Assembly (NCBI GenBank): GCA_026119855.1
Contig: JAOWBW010000866.1
Coordinates: 248,001 to 312,000 of the forward strand
Source: Campanula takesimana
Lineage: Eukaryota; Streptophyta; Magnoliopsida; Asterales; Campanulaceae
Direction: 5' to 3'
DNA: 64,000 nt
The notes below the pieces were generated by a model. The model made no database searches, had not been told where the DNA came from, and saw nothing but the letters and a program-made list of their open reading frames with translations. Each line of letters starts with the position of its first letter. Within the stretch, counting starts at the first letter, position 1. Below, piece by piece: positions 1-11,334 of this stretch. Made by a program: the position numbers and the translations under genes.

Positions 1-153
1 ATCCAATTGGATAAACACTATCAACTCCAGTCCTATGCCTGGTATAACAACAAGTAAAGGAACACTCAACGTCAGAAGCACACCCATAAGCTAACCCACG
101 AATGCCGTAGACCCTATCCAGGCTTACAGCTAACCATAGCTCTGATACCAAAC
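1..153 (-). mobile_element. Leader end of a Tekay-like gypsy element cut by the window edge
   Basis: Read on the minus strand, this is the start of the internal region just after an LTR. A primer-binding site complementary to initiator methionine tRNA (TGGTATCAGAGC) lies at 150-139, three bases from the LTR terminus at 154. The rest of the element lies left of the window. No coding sequence is recognisable in these bases. Confidence 0.7.
139..150 (-). promoter_or_regulatory. Primer-binding site, tRNA-iMet type
   Basis: On the minus strand this reads TGGTATCAGAGC, the standard plant retrotransposon minus-strand primer site. It fixes both the LTR boundary at 154 and the minus orientation of the element. 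Confidence 0.85.
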
Positions 154-1085
154 TGACACGCCCCAAGTCCCGAGATCCCCTAATAGAACCTCGAACCTGG
201 TGCACGTAACTAACAAGGAACAAGAAACTAACGGGAAACAGGAACAATACTTGTTAGAAACAAACTGACATGATATATATACTCAAGAGTAAGGAGCTAA
301 GATAGCTCACAACGAGTTCTAGACCAAGAAAATTAAAACCAAACATGGTTACATACAACGGAAGACATGCCTAGCACATAATCTGGCATCAAGAGATGTC
401 TAGAGACAACAAGTACTACACAAGTCTACCCCAAACAAGCCCTGAGTTTAACAACTCATACAACATCGTCCTTACCAAAGTGTAAAAGGACACTAGTCTC
501 AAACAAGAACATCCTGCGGAGTACGTTCCCAGCTATGTCGAGCCTCAGTGCGTACTATCCCCTGCTTTCCTAGGGGGGGAAACAAATAAAGGGTGAGATA
601 AATCTCAGTAAGCTATTAACATGCAACTACATGACATGTTATCACGCAATTCCAGTAGATACTCAAGTAATCATATATCAAGTAACAAGTATAGGAGAGG
701 CTAAGCCAACTCAATAAGTAATCAAGCTCAAGATATGATCAGGTAACAAGTAGTCAAGTAGTGTGAGAGGCTAGACCAACTCACCAAGAAGCACATAGGC
801 CTATCACGTATCATTACCTGAATCCTTCCTTATTTCTCCCAAGAATACCATTGTTGTTGATGCTTGTATAGCTGATAACAACCACGATCAAGATCAAGAT
901 ACTGCTATGCAGTATATAAGAAGACCCGGTAACCAGTGTCATTCATAAGAACAAGATTCACGAGGTGTTCACGAGTTTAGCATTCACTTATATCAGGCGT
1001 ATTGCTCTAATACAGGACAAAGGCTCCTAGAATAACAATACTAGTAAAATAACCTTTTCACTAACATTGTTTCCTTGTAATCTTG
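154..1085 (-). mobile_element. Partial LTR, Tekay-like family G1
   Basis: On the minus strand the LTR ends GGGCGTGTCA directly before the primer-binding site. It is the 3' part of the same LTR family found complete, in plus orientation, at 28459-30941. Shared blocks include the segment around 290-560 and the conserved CTTACTGAGATTT block near 590-620. The upstream two thirds of the LTR are missing because the copia fragment starting at 1086 abuts it. The central block is collinear here but inverted in the other copy, so this copy shows the ancestral order. Confidence 0.75.
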
Positions 1086-1330
1086 TGTTGGGTTTTGTGC
1101 AATCATGCACAGCGGAAGACATCACATGAAAAACCCAAAAGCCTAGATCTGTTAAGTTAAATAATTCATAATATGAAGATGAAATAAACTAACCCTTGTA
1201 GATCGAAATATGAAACCTTGGATTTAGATGGTAAGAAGAGCACCCTCTACTGGTGATCCACACTTTGAACGGATTCAAGAACTCTTCTTGACTTGACTGC
1301 TAGGTCCTTCGGATTGAAAAACTTTCAATC
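1086..1330 (-). mobile_element. Copia LTR fragment fused to reverse transcriptase
   Basis: The segment begins TGTTGGGTTTTGTGC and continues through a CAGCGGAAG block and a block ending near TTGACTGCTAGGTCC. The same blocks, in the same order, start the LTR at 20990, so the family assignment is secure. Here the LTR stops abruptly at about 1330 and reverse-transcriptase coding sequence begins, marking a large internal deletion. Confidence 0.75.
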
Positions 1331-1660
1331 CTCCAGGTTGTGTCATATACACATCCTCCAGTAAGTTCCCGTTAAGGAACGCTGTTTTAACATCCATTTG
1401 ATATATCTTATAGTCAAAATATGCGGCTATGGTAATTAAAATCCTTATAGACTTGATCATTGCTACGGCCGAAAAGGTTTTATCATAGTCAATACCATGA
1501 ACCTGCCTATAACCTTTCGCTACAAGTCTAGCTTAATAAGTATGCACCTTTCCATCCATATCAGTTTTTTTTTTTTTTTTTGAAAACCCATTTGCATCCT
1601 ATGGTTTTTACACCTTCGGGTGCATCTATCAAGTTCCAAACTTGATTATCATACTGGACT
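1331..1660 (-). pseudogene. Copia reverse transcriptase, N-terminal part only
   Basis: The minus-strand translation shows the copia reverse-transcriptase N-terminal block, including YQMDVKTAFLNGNL followed by VYMTQPGG (1275-1460 frame), preceded by an ARLVAKGY-like block. The catalytic YVDD region is missing because the sequence is fused to an LTR fragment. A run of 17 T at 1565-1581, which is an A run in the sense strand, interrupts the N-terminal part of the domain and a stop follows it. The remnant cannot encode an enzyme. Confidence 0.8.
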
Positions 1661-1721
1661 TGATTTCAGATTCCATGGCTCCAAGCCATGTATCTGAATC
1701 AGAAGCGGACATCGATTCTTG

Positions 1722-2327
1722 CTAGGAAGTAGGTTTATCATTATCAATGACTTCTACTTCATTGCTATCTGTCATGAGAAATCCATATCTCTCAGGTTCG
1801 GATCGCATCCTACTAGTTCTGCGAGGATCTTGTGTATTCTGAATATGTTCCACAACTCCTTGTGAAACTTGTTCAGATTCAACCATCGGTTCCATGTTAT
1901 TTTCAGGTTCTCGAACCTCTTCGAGATTAATTTTAGTCCCACTAATTCCTTTGGAGAGAAACTCTTTCTCTAGAAAGTTACCATGACGGGAAACAAACAC
2001 TTTGTTTTCCGCGCGGTTGTAAAAGTAATATCCCTTAGTTTCCTTAGGGTAACCTATGAAAATACATTTGTCATATTTTGGTGCAAGTTTGTCAGAGACA
2101 AGTCTCTTAACATAAGCCTCACAACCCCAAATTCTCATGAAAGATAAGCTAGATTTTCTTCCAGTCCACATCTCATATGGTGTCTTTGGAACATATTTTG
2201 TTGGAACACTATTTAGTGTAAGTGCATCAGTTTCTAATGCATATCCCCAAAAGGATAAAGGAAGATCAATTTGACTCATCATCGAGCGGACCATATCCAA
2301 TAAAGTCCTATTTCTCCACTCAGACAC
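1722..2327 (-). pseudogene. Copia integrase C-terminal part
   Basis: The 201-residue frame starts in the integrase catalytic core (RNRTLLDMVRSMM) and continues through the post-core block typical of copia (PYEMWTGRKSS, WGCEAYVKR, CIFIGYPKETKGYYFY). An acidic linker toward reverse transcriptase follows. It continues the upstream frame at 2361-3407 after a break. In an intact element this protein inserts the cDNA into the host chromosome. The family match is from recognised motifs. Confidence 0.85.
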
Positions 2328-2360
2328 ACCATTCCATTGTGGCGTTCCAGGTGGAGTTAA

Positions 2361-3407
2361 TTATAAAACAATTCCATAATTTTTAAGATGATTGACAAAT
2401 TCTTGGCTTAAATATTCTCTACCACGATCTGATCGTAGTGCTTTAATAGTTTTGCCAAGTTGATTTTGTACTTCATTTTGAAATATTCTAAATATATCAA
2501 AAGATTCACTTTTGTTTTTCATCAAGTAGACATAGCCATATCTACTAAAATCATCAGTGAATATTATGAAGCTTTGATATCCTCCCCTAGCGTTGCTACT
2601 CAATGGTCCACACACATTAGTATGTATGAGTCCCAATAAGTCACTTTCACTACTCTTAGTAAAAGGTGCCTTAGTCATCTTTCCAAGTAAACAAGACTCA
2701 CAAGTTTCATATGATTCAAAATCATGTGAATCTAAAAGTTCGTCCCCATGGAGTTTTGAGATACGATTCTCATTAATATGACCAAGACGGCAATGCCACA
2801 AATAAGTGTGATTTACACCATTAGGTTTGGATTTCTTATTTACATTATAGATATCATCATTATTTTCATTCTCAACATCAAGGACATAAAGGCCATTAAA
2901 TGAATATGCAGTACAATAAAGCATATCATTTAAATAAATAGAAAATTTCTTATTATCAATAAGAAACTTAAAACCTTCATTATCCAAACAAGAAATTGAA
3001 ATAATATTTCTACTCAAATCCGAAACGTAGTAACAATTGTTCAAAACAAGAATTAAACCACTTGGTAAAATGACATCATAGGTTCCTACGGCTAATGCAG
3101 CAACTCTTGCTCCATTCCCCACGCGTAGGTCTACATCGCCATCTTTGAGTAGCCTCTTATTCCTTAGTGCCTGCACATTTAGACAAATGTGAGATCCACA
3201 TCCGGTATCTAATACCCAGGAACTATAAGTAGAAAGGAGTATATCTATAACATAGATACTTGAAGTAGATTGCATCCATGTAAGCCTTGCAATTACGTTT
3301 CCAATGACCAATCTCATTGCAGTGGAAACAGATTGCATCCTTTTGGGAGTTTGGTTTAGCCACCACAGCATTGGCAACATTTGCCTTGTGTATTTTGGGT
3401 TTGACAA
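2361..3407 (-). pseudogene. Copia protease, GAG-pre-integrase and integrase core
   Basis: Minus-strand domains in order are an aspartic protease motif (WVLDTGCGSHIC), then the GAG-pre-integrase zinc site (HCRLGHIN, then CESCLLGKM), then an integrase core (LIHTNVCGPL, FTDDFSRYGYVYLM, LRSDRGREYLS). The frame ends at a stop shortly before the catalytic glutamate block. The first 30 or so residues are out of phase. The true upstream coding sequence is a CCHC knuckle, CFHCNEIGHWKRNC, in another frame at about 3287-3330, so a frameshift separates gag from protease. The first integrase aspartate appears as N (HTNVCGP), another disabling change. Confidence 0.85.
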
Positions 3408-4090
3408 CTTTTACCTTCCCCTTTCCTTTGTCCTTAGATCCCTTTCCTTATTTTGAAACCACGGGCACATGAGAGGCTTCCTTAATGATTTTCTTTTCTG
3501 CTGTCTTTAGCATCCCATGCAACTCAGACAGAGACTTAGTCATACCATGCATATTATAGTTCATGACGAACTGATTATAATTTTAGGTAATGAGTTTAAA
3601 ATCATATCAGTCGCCAACTCAACATGGATGGGCTAGCCAAGCTTCTCTAGATGCTCAAAATGGACCTTTATCTTCAAAACATGAGGACCCACCGACTTTT
3701 TTTCACTCATCTTGCATGAGGTCAGAGCAGCCATGGTATTGAACCTTTCTTGCCTTGCTTTCTCTTGAAACATATGTTTCAACTGAGTGCCTATGTCATA
3801 GGCATCCAAGTGTCAAGAGTCTTCTGACGCTCAGAACACATGGCAGCAAGCATGAGACAACCGACATCACGAGAATCACTTTTGTGTTTCTTGTGAGCAT
3901 CCTTGTCTGCCCTAGAGGCATTGGCAGCAGGTTCCTCAGGAACGGGTTCATCAAGAATGTACACCTTTTCTTCATGCTTTAGAACAATTCTAAGGCTTCG
4001 AATCCAATCCATGAAGTTAGCACCATTCTCTTGAAGTTTTTCCTTCTCAAAGATAGATCGCAATGATAGAGATTGTGTGTTTTGTGCCAT
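3408..4090 (-). pseudogene. Copia gag remnant
   Basis: The 99-residue frame at 4090-3791 matches the N-terminal gag of an abundant plant copia group (FMDWIRSLRIVLKHEEK, then YILDEPVPEEP). The rest of gag, between 3791 and the zinc knuckle near 3330, is present only as broken frames with stops. Gag would form the virus-like particle. The start ATG at 4088-4090 follows a 170-bp leader and is a plausible native start. Confidence 0.8.
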
Positions 4091-4264
4091 TATCTACAAT
4101 TATACAAACATGTAACCATACATAAGTCCCAACTTAATTAAAGATATTATTAATTAGTATTTCATAAATACGCCCACTAAATTATATAATCTTCATTATA
4201 CAATGTATGCATAATATAATTTAAATGGGCTAAGATACATATTTCACTTAACATGATACCACTC
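4091..4264 (-). other. AT-rich leader with partial primer-binding site
   Basis: This non-coding leader lies between the gag start and the next LTR-like terminus. On the minus strand the first 8 bases of a tRNA-iMet site (TGGTATCA) are present near 4254-4261, but they continue TGTTAAG instead of GAGC. It is unclear whether this site belonged to the copia or to the Tekay-like sequence to the right. Confidence 0.5.
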
Positions 4265-5930
4265 TGTCACGCCCCAAAATCCATGGTCATACGGACCTCG
4301 AGGATCGACGAACAAAACGAGAATCGTATCGGAAATACAAAATGAGGCCTGAATTTTTTCCCTTCATTTTATAAACAAACCAAACCAAAACTAAACAATA
4401 CAAAAGATTGAATTAAGTACATCAGAGCTACTAACCCAAGACCAAAAATCCAAGCATTACAAACCATATCGACGAACTGACAACTTTACACAAGTTAATA
4501 TACATATAAGCAAAATACCAAGTTCTTTCCCAACAGCAAAATGACTTCTACTCTATACCATCTCTTTAGCGCCAAAACATCACGGCTCTCTAAGCTCCAC
4601 CTGGGAAAGTAAAAAAGAATAAAGGGGTGAGCACAAATTGCCCAGTAAGGAACCTGCCAACAAGGTTAGGATAGTGTATAGAATCCGAAATCAATTTAAC
4701 AAAGCGGTAATGATCAAATTGTTGATGTATACTAAGACACATCCCAGTGAATGAAATGAAACAATAACAAAGAATTTTTATGTCTATTCCATAACACTTT
4801 TGAGTTGGCCGAATGCCCAATTTCAAGTCAAGTCAAGGTTCAAGGTTGGCTCAAACATCAAATTATCGCTTGCAGAGGATAATTTGATCTCAGAGCCGCG
4901 AGACAACAACCGGTGTTGGATCCTCTATTAGTCAAGGATTTCAAGTTTTCAAGGTTCAAGTAACTCAAAGTGTCTATGGCGGAGTAACAATGAACAATAC
5001 GAGCAATAATACAAATTCGTTCCAATAACAATGGCAAGAAAAGTTTCTAGGTTGACAAGAACCCCTTACCTCTACCAACGATACTCCAAAACAAGATGCT
5101 CAACTCAGCTTAACCGTTTTGATCGAACATAACAAAGAGTACAAGGTCCAAGAGTTAGTATCCATTATATAAAAACAAAGTGACATAAACGAAATAATAC
5201 ACCTTATGAACAATACTGAAGTTATTTAGTTTTATCTTGGATGCATATCTTTTATCAATTTCAAACTATCATATTAAAAAATTACACAGAAAAATACACA
5301 AATTAGACTCAAGAATCAACAAATTCAGAGTCCGAACGATTAAGTTATGAAACAAACGAGGACGGGTCGTTTTATAAGACATATCATAAACTACCGTTAC
5401 AAAGATCTTAAATCTGGGAAAATCTATAAAACTTTGGTAACAAATAACTATCTCATTGGGAATTTCTTTAAAAACTAATGAATTTAGACTCAAGAATCAC
5501 TCGATTCCGAGTTTGGATGAATTATCTATGAATTACGCAAGTTTAACATTTCTAAAATTAATATAACCATGACGGCTGTCAAAACCAAAATTCTGGGGGA
5601 AATAGGTAACTATTATGATTCTGAAACCTTTTCCATTCAAAAGCTCTCGAAAAGTTAGTCAAGATAGACTAAAAAATCACTTCATTCTGATTAAAAACGA
5701 CCAACTTATGATCAATTCTTGTCTAGTAAATATTCTTAAAATAATAAGAACTAAACTGAATTTAAATAAAGCTCAGGGACCAATCTGAAAATTTCGTACA
5801 GGGACTAAAAAGAAGTTTTCAGAAAATGCAGGGACCATATAAGAATCTCAAAAATCAGTATTCTCAACCTTAACCAACACAGCAGCCATAACCGGGCGAA
5901 ACAACTGGTACAAAAATTTCTCTCTCTACG
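4265..5930 (-). mobile_element. LTR-like fragment, Tekay-like family G3
   Basis: It begins TGTCACGCCCC (minus-strand end GGGGCGTGACA), like the other Tekay-like LTRs here, and carries the conserved GGGGTGAGC...CAGTAAGG block at about 4623-4652. There is no coding sequence. A degenerate repeat of roughly 180 bp is visible three times, around 5305, 5488 and 5663, each with a TAGACTCAAGAATCAC-like core. The right end is not defined: no CA terminus with the expected GTTACA end was found, and the LINE leader appears to start near 5.93 kb. Confidence 0.55.
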
Positions 5931-6264
5931 TTGAGAGCATCCCATTCCCTTTTTGGGCTTAGTCTAAACCATTCTTCCCTTGTCCCATCACCTTAAGGCA
6001 ACCTGCCACCTCATCTCCACCCACATTTAACACAAACCTACCACCAACTACCTCTCCCAGCCACATTTAACCAATTCTAACTGGAAACTGGGTTTCCACC
6101 ACCTCCCCCCCCCCCCCTTTTTTTTTCATATTTAACCAGACAAGAATCCACTTTATCCACCAAAAACTACACCTAAATCAAGAAAAAAAAATACCTTAAC
6201 CACCTTTTCGTTTAATTTATTTTCACAACTGTACGACCCCAATACCACCACCAAACTGTTTTAG
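5931..6264 (+). other. Probable LINE 5' untranslated region
   Basis: The sequence is pyrimidine-rich and non-coding, with TTTCTCTCTCTACG near 5916-5930 and a C-run followed by a T-run near 6105-6126. It directly precedes the LINE ORF1 start at 6265. The true 5' end of the LINE cannot be placed. Confidence 0.45.
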
Positions 6265-7040
6265 ATGACTAATTTCCAAAACACGAGAGAAATAGGTTGG
6301 AGCTCAGCTTCTGGGTTAGACCAAGATGGCCAATCTCGTGAAGAACTGGAGGGAATACGACCCTCTGAAAGCCCCCCACCAACACCAAACCGAAATCGTC
6401 GTCGGGGTTTCTATACAAGGATAGAAGAAGGAGACAACCTTGAAGCAATAAGGGACCTAAACCAAACCTTGATAGGCTACATGGTTGATACGAGGAATTT
6501 CAGCACACACATGGTTCAAAATGCGGTGAATAGATGCTGGACACTCTGAGGACGAGTCACAGTAGTCGGAAATCACGGTAAGGTTTACTTCTTTCAATTT
6601 CAGTATGCTGAAGATAGATTCTTTATCCTAGATTATGGTCCATGGGCTATTGAAGGAGCTTTCTTTGCTTTTGAAATGTGGAGGCCTCTCACAATTTATG
6701 AAAACTACTTGGTCTTAGAGACCCCCATTTGGGTACAATTTCATGGCCTACCTCAATAATTTATAAACCCTAATGCGGCACGTAGCATGGCCCAACTACT
6801 AGGACACGTGATAGTAGTTGACTGGGAAACTAATGCACCTAGAAATTTTTGTTTCAACCGTGTCAAAATTCGTATAAACCCCCATCAACCACTGCTACCT
6901 GGGTTTTATCTCCGCCTAGGTCTCAGAACAATCTGGATAACTTGCCGCTATGAAAGAGTCTTTAAACATTGTCGAGACTGTGGGAGAATTGGTCACTCAT
7001 TCCCGTTCTGCCCTTACCCTCCTACAACCAGAATTAAGCA
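6265..7040 (+). pseudogene. LINE ORF1 (DUF4283-like plus CCHC knuckle)
   Basis: The start codon at 6265 opens a 94-residue frame ending at a TGA at about 6547. In the same phase the sequence continues with a block typical of plant LINE ORF1 (VYFFQFQYAEDRFFIL, GPWAIEGAFFAFEMW), a TAA near 6760, and then the frame at 6787-7071. That frame ends in a zinc knuckle, CRDCGRIGHSFPFC, at about 6972-7013. Such proteins bind LINE RNA. At least two in-frame stops make it a pseudogene. The DUF4283 assignment rests on pattern recognition. Confidence 0.8.
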
Positions 7041-9003
7041 CAAACCATGGAGTTCAACTGCATGCAGATGAAGGAGATCAAGCCCCAAACCTATATGAAC
7101 CCAGAAATAGAGCCTACCTCCATCGACCCCAAAGAAGGACCACAAACATCATCCCAACTCACAGTCACTCACCTACTGACCCATCACCCAACCACCATAT
7201 TTTTCCCCACCACCACCCCAAACTCACCCTCAAAGCCCACCACCATCCGAAAATATGCAACACTCCAGAACACCATCCCCGGAGAATGATCTCTACTCCC
7301 CCAACGATCTTCATACCTATGAAGAGGATCAAGATATATGGTTGGAAGAATATAAACAAGGACTTCACAATTTGGACCTTCCCTTTGCACCAGATGAACC
7401 CCTCAACACTGTGGCTACAGCAAATAGTGACTCAAGCTAAGACAACTCCATGATGTCACCAATGAGAAGATAACAAATCCAGTTAATAAATGACCGCCGC
7501 CGAGCTAGGGATATGCCGCCTTTAATGGACCCAGGAGATAGGTTCCCCCTATTCATGACAAATGGGGATCTAATATCCAACAACTCGACAGATGAAAAAG
7601 AGGAAGACTTAATTGAAGTGCCAGTTGACGTCATTCACAAGGCCCAGTCAAAATAAGAATGGACAAAAATAGACGAGGAAGTACAAGAAGAATTATTGAG
7701 AGTATTTTTGGCAAAATACAATATTCTTTCTGCTCCTGGGACCACCACAACAAACATCCCACTACCAACTGAACCAACCGTCCACGATTTGGCCCACCAC
7801 TTCGACTCAATACAAGTCCATGACCAAAGCCGAACAAAGCAACACAGCCCAACAAAAGAACACTAACCCCAGTTTACCCACTTTGCAAATGACCCTTATT
7901 TCCTAATAGCCCAAGTTATAAACAATCCACAACCCAACCTACACCTAAGCCCAACCCAACCAAACATCATCAACAAACCACCAAACTAGATTATAAACCA
8001 CTAGTCCCAAGATCAACAAATGGCCCAACAAATGGGCCAAAACTCGGACCCAATAAGCCCAACAAATCTCAAGATTTCTTTCCAAAACCTCTTAGCGGCC
8101 CACTACCAAGCAATTTCAGACCTAAATCAAACCAAACACCAGTCCAACAAACGGGAAGAAAGGCCAAAAGCAAAAGAATGGTTTCGGTCTGTCCCTTGAG
8201 GAAGAAGAACAAGGGCTTCAGGAATCACGATAAGAACATCCCCTCCCCCACAATAACGGGGACAACAATTTCCTCAAACTCCCTCCAAAGATAAAGGGAA
8301 AAGAAAAGCAAAAGAAATAGAAGACAAAGATGTCGGTTACGACAGTGACGATGAAGATCAACCTTGGTGGAAAAAAACAGGGGAAACCTCAAACCAATTA
8401 CACCCCAACCAACCAATGGTGGAGACCCATCCAATTGAAGACAACAACACCTCGGTGGAAGAAGTAATGGTGAACACAGCGGCCATCCTAAATCAAGAAA
8501 CCAAGTCTGAACAGACCCCACCAGCAATAAAAAATTCCGAACACAAACCAATCTCCCCCTCCCCCCCCCCAAAAAAAAAGAACAAGAAAGCCCATCTGAA
8601 GAAGAAGACCCATCAGAATTATCAGGAACACAGATAAAGAGCTTGAAGAAGGTACAAAAGGAAAAGACTACGGAGAAATTAGCAAGGACAACAAAACCGA
8701 TCGAATCAATAAAAGCCCAATTCATGAACAAAATTCCCGCAAAAGAGAATCTACTATCCGCTCTTGTGTCCAAGGCAGCCAACGCCAAAGAACCAACTCA
8801 CCCAACCCAAATGTATCTCCATCCAGAATTTGCAAATTCACCATAATAAAAGACGATGAAGAAACAATTTCCAACCAACCCAGGGAGTATACCATCATCT
8901 GCCCTACCAATTCGGATGTCACGCAAGTGTATTTGGACGAGATAGCTTTCACTACTGAAATTGGAATTGCGGAGGTTGATCCAAAACAACCTCCTTCACC
9001 TAA
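7041..9003 (+). pseudogene. LINE ORF1 C-terminal linker, decayed
   Basis: About 2 kb lies between the zinc knuckle and the ORF2 start. Short open frames rich in Pro, Thr, Ser, His and Lys switch phase several times (6950-7453, 8416-8637, 8643-8846). This fits the low-complexity C-terminal half of a plant LINE ORF1. No domain is recognisable. The antisense frame at 8225-8788 is a shadow of this composition. Confidence 0.55.
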
Positions 9004-10147
9004 ATGACTACAATATCCTGGAATTGTAGAGGCCTGGGCAGGCCTGCTACCACTTTAGAAATATCCCGTTTGATTAGGCTATATAAGCCAAATTTTCTCT
9101 TCTTATGTGAAACCAAAATGGCTAGTACTAGTGTTGTAAACCTAGGCAAAAAATGGCACTTTCCTTATAGCCATATAGTAAACCCAGTAGGTCAAAGTGG
9201 CGGCCTAGCTCTTTTTTGGAATATAAGCCAAAATGTCTCTGTAATAGCCTCTATCAAAAGATATATAATTACTAGAATTTTAGATTATAAGGGAGTGTGG
9301 TGGTTGAATATTTTCATTTATGGTCACCCGAAACAACAAAAAAGGAAGAGATTTTGGGAACAATTTACCTACACTATAGCAAACCTATAAGGTCCGATAT
9401 GCATCATTGGTGACTTTAACCAAGGCCTCTACCCTAATGATAAACTAAGCAACTCAGTCAACCCCCTCCTTGGATGGAAGCATCTTAGATCAATTTTAGA
9501 CGATACCTATTGTTTGGAAATACCAAACCGAGGATGTCACTTTTCTTGGACAAACCATCATACTTTCATCCGACTAGACAGAGCTATTTGTAATCTTGAC
9601 TGGAACTCATTATACCCAAAAGCCTATACCTACACACTACTTATTACCAGATCGGACCATAGCCCAATCATCTTAAACTTTCATGATAAAAAAACCTACC
9701 CAAAACGAACCCAGTTTGAAAACTTTTGGGTCTTAATTAAAGAAAGCAAAAATATCCTAAAGAAAGTATGGGACCTCCCAGCAGAACCAAACCCCCTATT
9801 TAACCTACAAACCAAATAACAAATCCTGCTCAAACATCTAAAAAACTAGACATGGGGAAACATAGGTATCCTAAAGTCAACCATCACAAAAACCACTCAA
9901 AACATCACTAGAATCCAAAAAAACCTGGAAAGAAACCCACACAGGCCACCAAATCGAGATCATCTACAACTCATCAGATCAGAAAGATTGAATCTTGACA
10001 TCCAACTTAAGCACTTCACACTTACTGGAACCAGAGAGCAAAACAAAATTGGTACATCTTGGGAGATAGAAATACTAGCTACTTCCATAAGATGGCCTCT
10101 CTCAAAGAAAGAAGATCATGGATTCATAAAATTCTGAAGCAAGATGG
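9004..10147 (+). pseudogene. LINE ORF2 endonuclease region
   Basis: ORF2 starts at 9004 with ISWNCRGLG, the N-terminal block of apurinic-type LINE endonucleases, followed by FLFLCETK (metal-binding Glu) and GGLALFW. A TAA at 9388-9390 ends the first frame. The same domain continues through a GDFNQ block near 9410 and then LDRAICNLDW and SDHSPIIL (catalytic His) in the frame at 9514-9819. The post-endonuclease block with GDRNTSYFHKMAS is at 10059-10140. The enzyme nicks target DNA to prime reverse transcription. It is inactivated by stops and cut by the LTR element at 10148. Confidence 0.85.
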
Positions 10148-11333
10148 TGTAGACACCCCGCCTTGGACCTCTCATGTCCCGATTGCATACACATTCTCTA
10201 TCTTCCTCTTTTCTGTTAAGTTTTGTCACTTTTCATTAAATTTTGTTACTTTTCGTTAAGTTATTGACTTACTCCGTTAGTCTTGGACTTGACTAAGTGA
10301 CAAGGTCAACCTTGAGTCTTTGTTTACTTTGTTTTTGTTGACTTTTGTGGTGTTCGTTAAGTTTCTGACTTATTTCGTTAGTTTCGGGGCTTAACTGCAT
10401 AACAGGGTTAACTTTAGGTCTAAAATATGGATTTTCTGAAGGTGGGACGTGCGTGCCTTTTCCCTCCTTTGTGAGAGGCGTGCGCCACCCATAGGGGGGG
10501 ACGTGCACGCTTCCCACCTCCAGAATCCCAGATTTTGCCAAATTTCCCTTATTTTCTGATTTGTAACCCCCAAGGCCATTATGCCTTGGCTTGATCCGGG
10601 GAAGAGCCATATTTGTGACCACAAACACTTCCCTAACACCTATAAATACCTCTTCATTCCATCATGGAAAGGGAGGAAGAATTCTTGACTCAAAAACTCT
10701 CTAAAACTCAAAAGTTCATTTTCAAAGAGTGGTTACTATAGACAAATTGGTTCTTCCATATTCAAGCACAAGGTACAATGCCCACTTTCTCCTTCTAAAC
10801 TCTTTATTTGCTTTCTTCATCTTTTATCCCTTCTAATGTGTATGCAATCTCCATAAAAAGGAATACAACCAAAAGACTACTTCACTATTGAAGTTTGGTC
10901 AAGGTTACATTCCAACCTTCTAAACTCTATTTTAATTTACCATTCATTTCTTAATGTAATTTTTTGATATGTAATCTTTAGCATAAATTTATAAATAAAA
11001 CAATTCTCTTTTACTCCCCCTTTCTTTACATTATAATTGTTAGCACATTTCTTGTATTATTTGAAGGACTTTTTAGCATTAGAACACCAATAGTAGCAAG
11101 ACCCGCGTAAGCAGGGCAGAGTGGGTGTTTAAGTACTTCCCACTCCGTCACCTAACCCCCGAACCCTTCTCTCCCGAATCTTTGGTTTCGTAACATAAAA
11201 TAGTCTATTTCTTTAGGTTTTTCTTATGTTCCTTTAGAAACATAGGTGGCGACTCTAACAAATAAAATCAAATAGACATCCTAGGATCCTTCCACCGCTC
11301 TAGCCAAGTTGTGGTTTTCCCGGGGTATCTACA
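10148..11333 (+). mobile_element. 5' LTR of E1 (Tat-like family A)
   Basis: It starts TGTAGACACCCCGCC and ends GGGGTATCTACA. A TATA box (CTATAAATAC) sits at 10640-10649 near the middle, which would place U3 upstream. GC-rich alternating blocks such as GACGTGCACGC lie near 10446-10512. A copy of the first 9 bases of the primer site (TGGCGACTC) occurs inside the LTR at 11247-11255. Confidence 0.88.
10640..10649 (+). promoter_or_regulatory. TATA box of the E1 5' LTR
   Basis: CTATAAATAC is followed by a pyrimidine-rich TCTTCATTCC stretch. The same box recurs at 18730-18739 in the 3' LTR. Related boxes occur in other family-A LTRs at 22731-22738 (plus) and about 47528-47537 (minus). It is the likely RNA polymerase II core promoter of the element. 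Confidence 0.65.
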
Positions 11334-11334
11334 G

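Larger units (their letters stand above)
1086..4259 (-). mobile_element. Degraded Ty1/copia retrotransposon
   Basis: On the minus strand the order is leader, gag, zinc knuckle, protease, integrase, reverse transcriptase and an LTR fragment. Integrase before reverse transcriptase is diagnostic of Ty1/copia. The C-terminal reverse transcriptase, RNase H, 3' untranslated region and part of the LTR are deleted. Frameshifts and stops interrupt every domain. I did not assign a lineage within copia. Confidence 0.85.

Noticed and set aside
8225..8788. 187-codon minus-strand ORF
   Set aside because: It lies antisense to the low-complexity LINE ORF1 tail, has no recognisable domain, and its Leu/Phe/Cys-rich composition mirrors Lys/Glu/Pro codons on the other strand.
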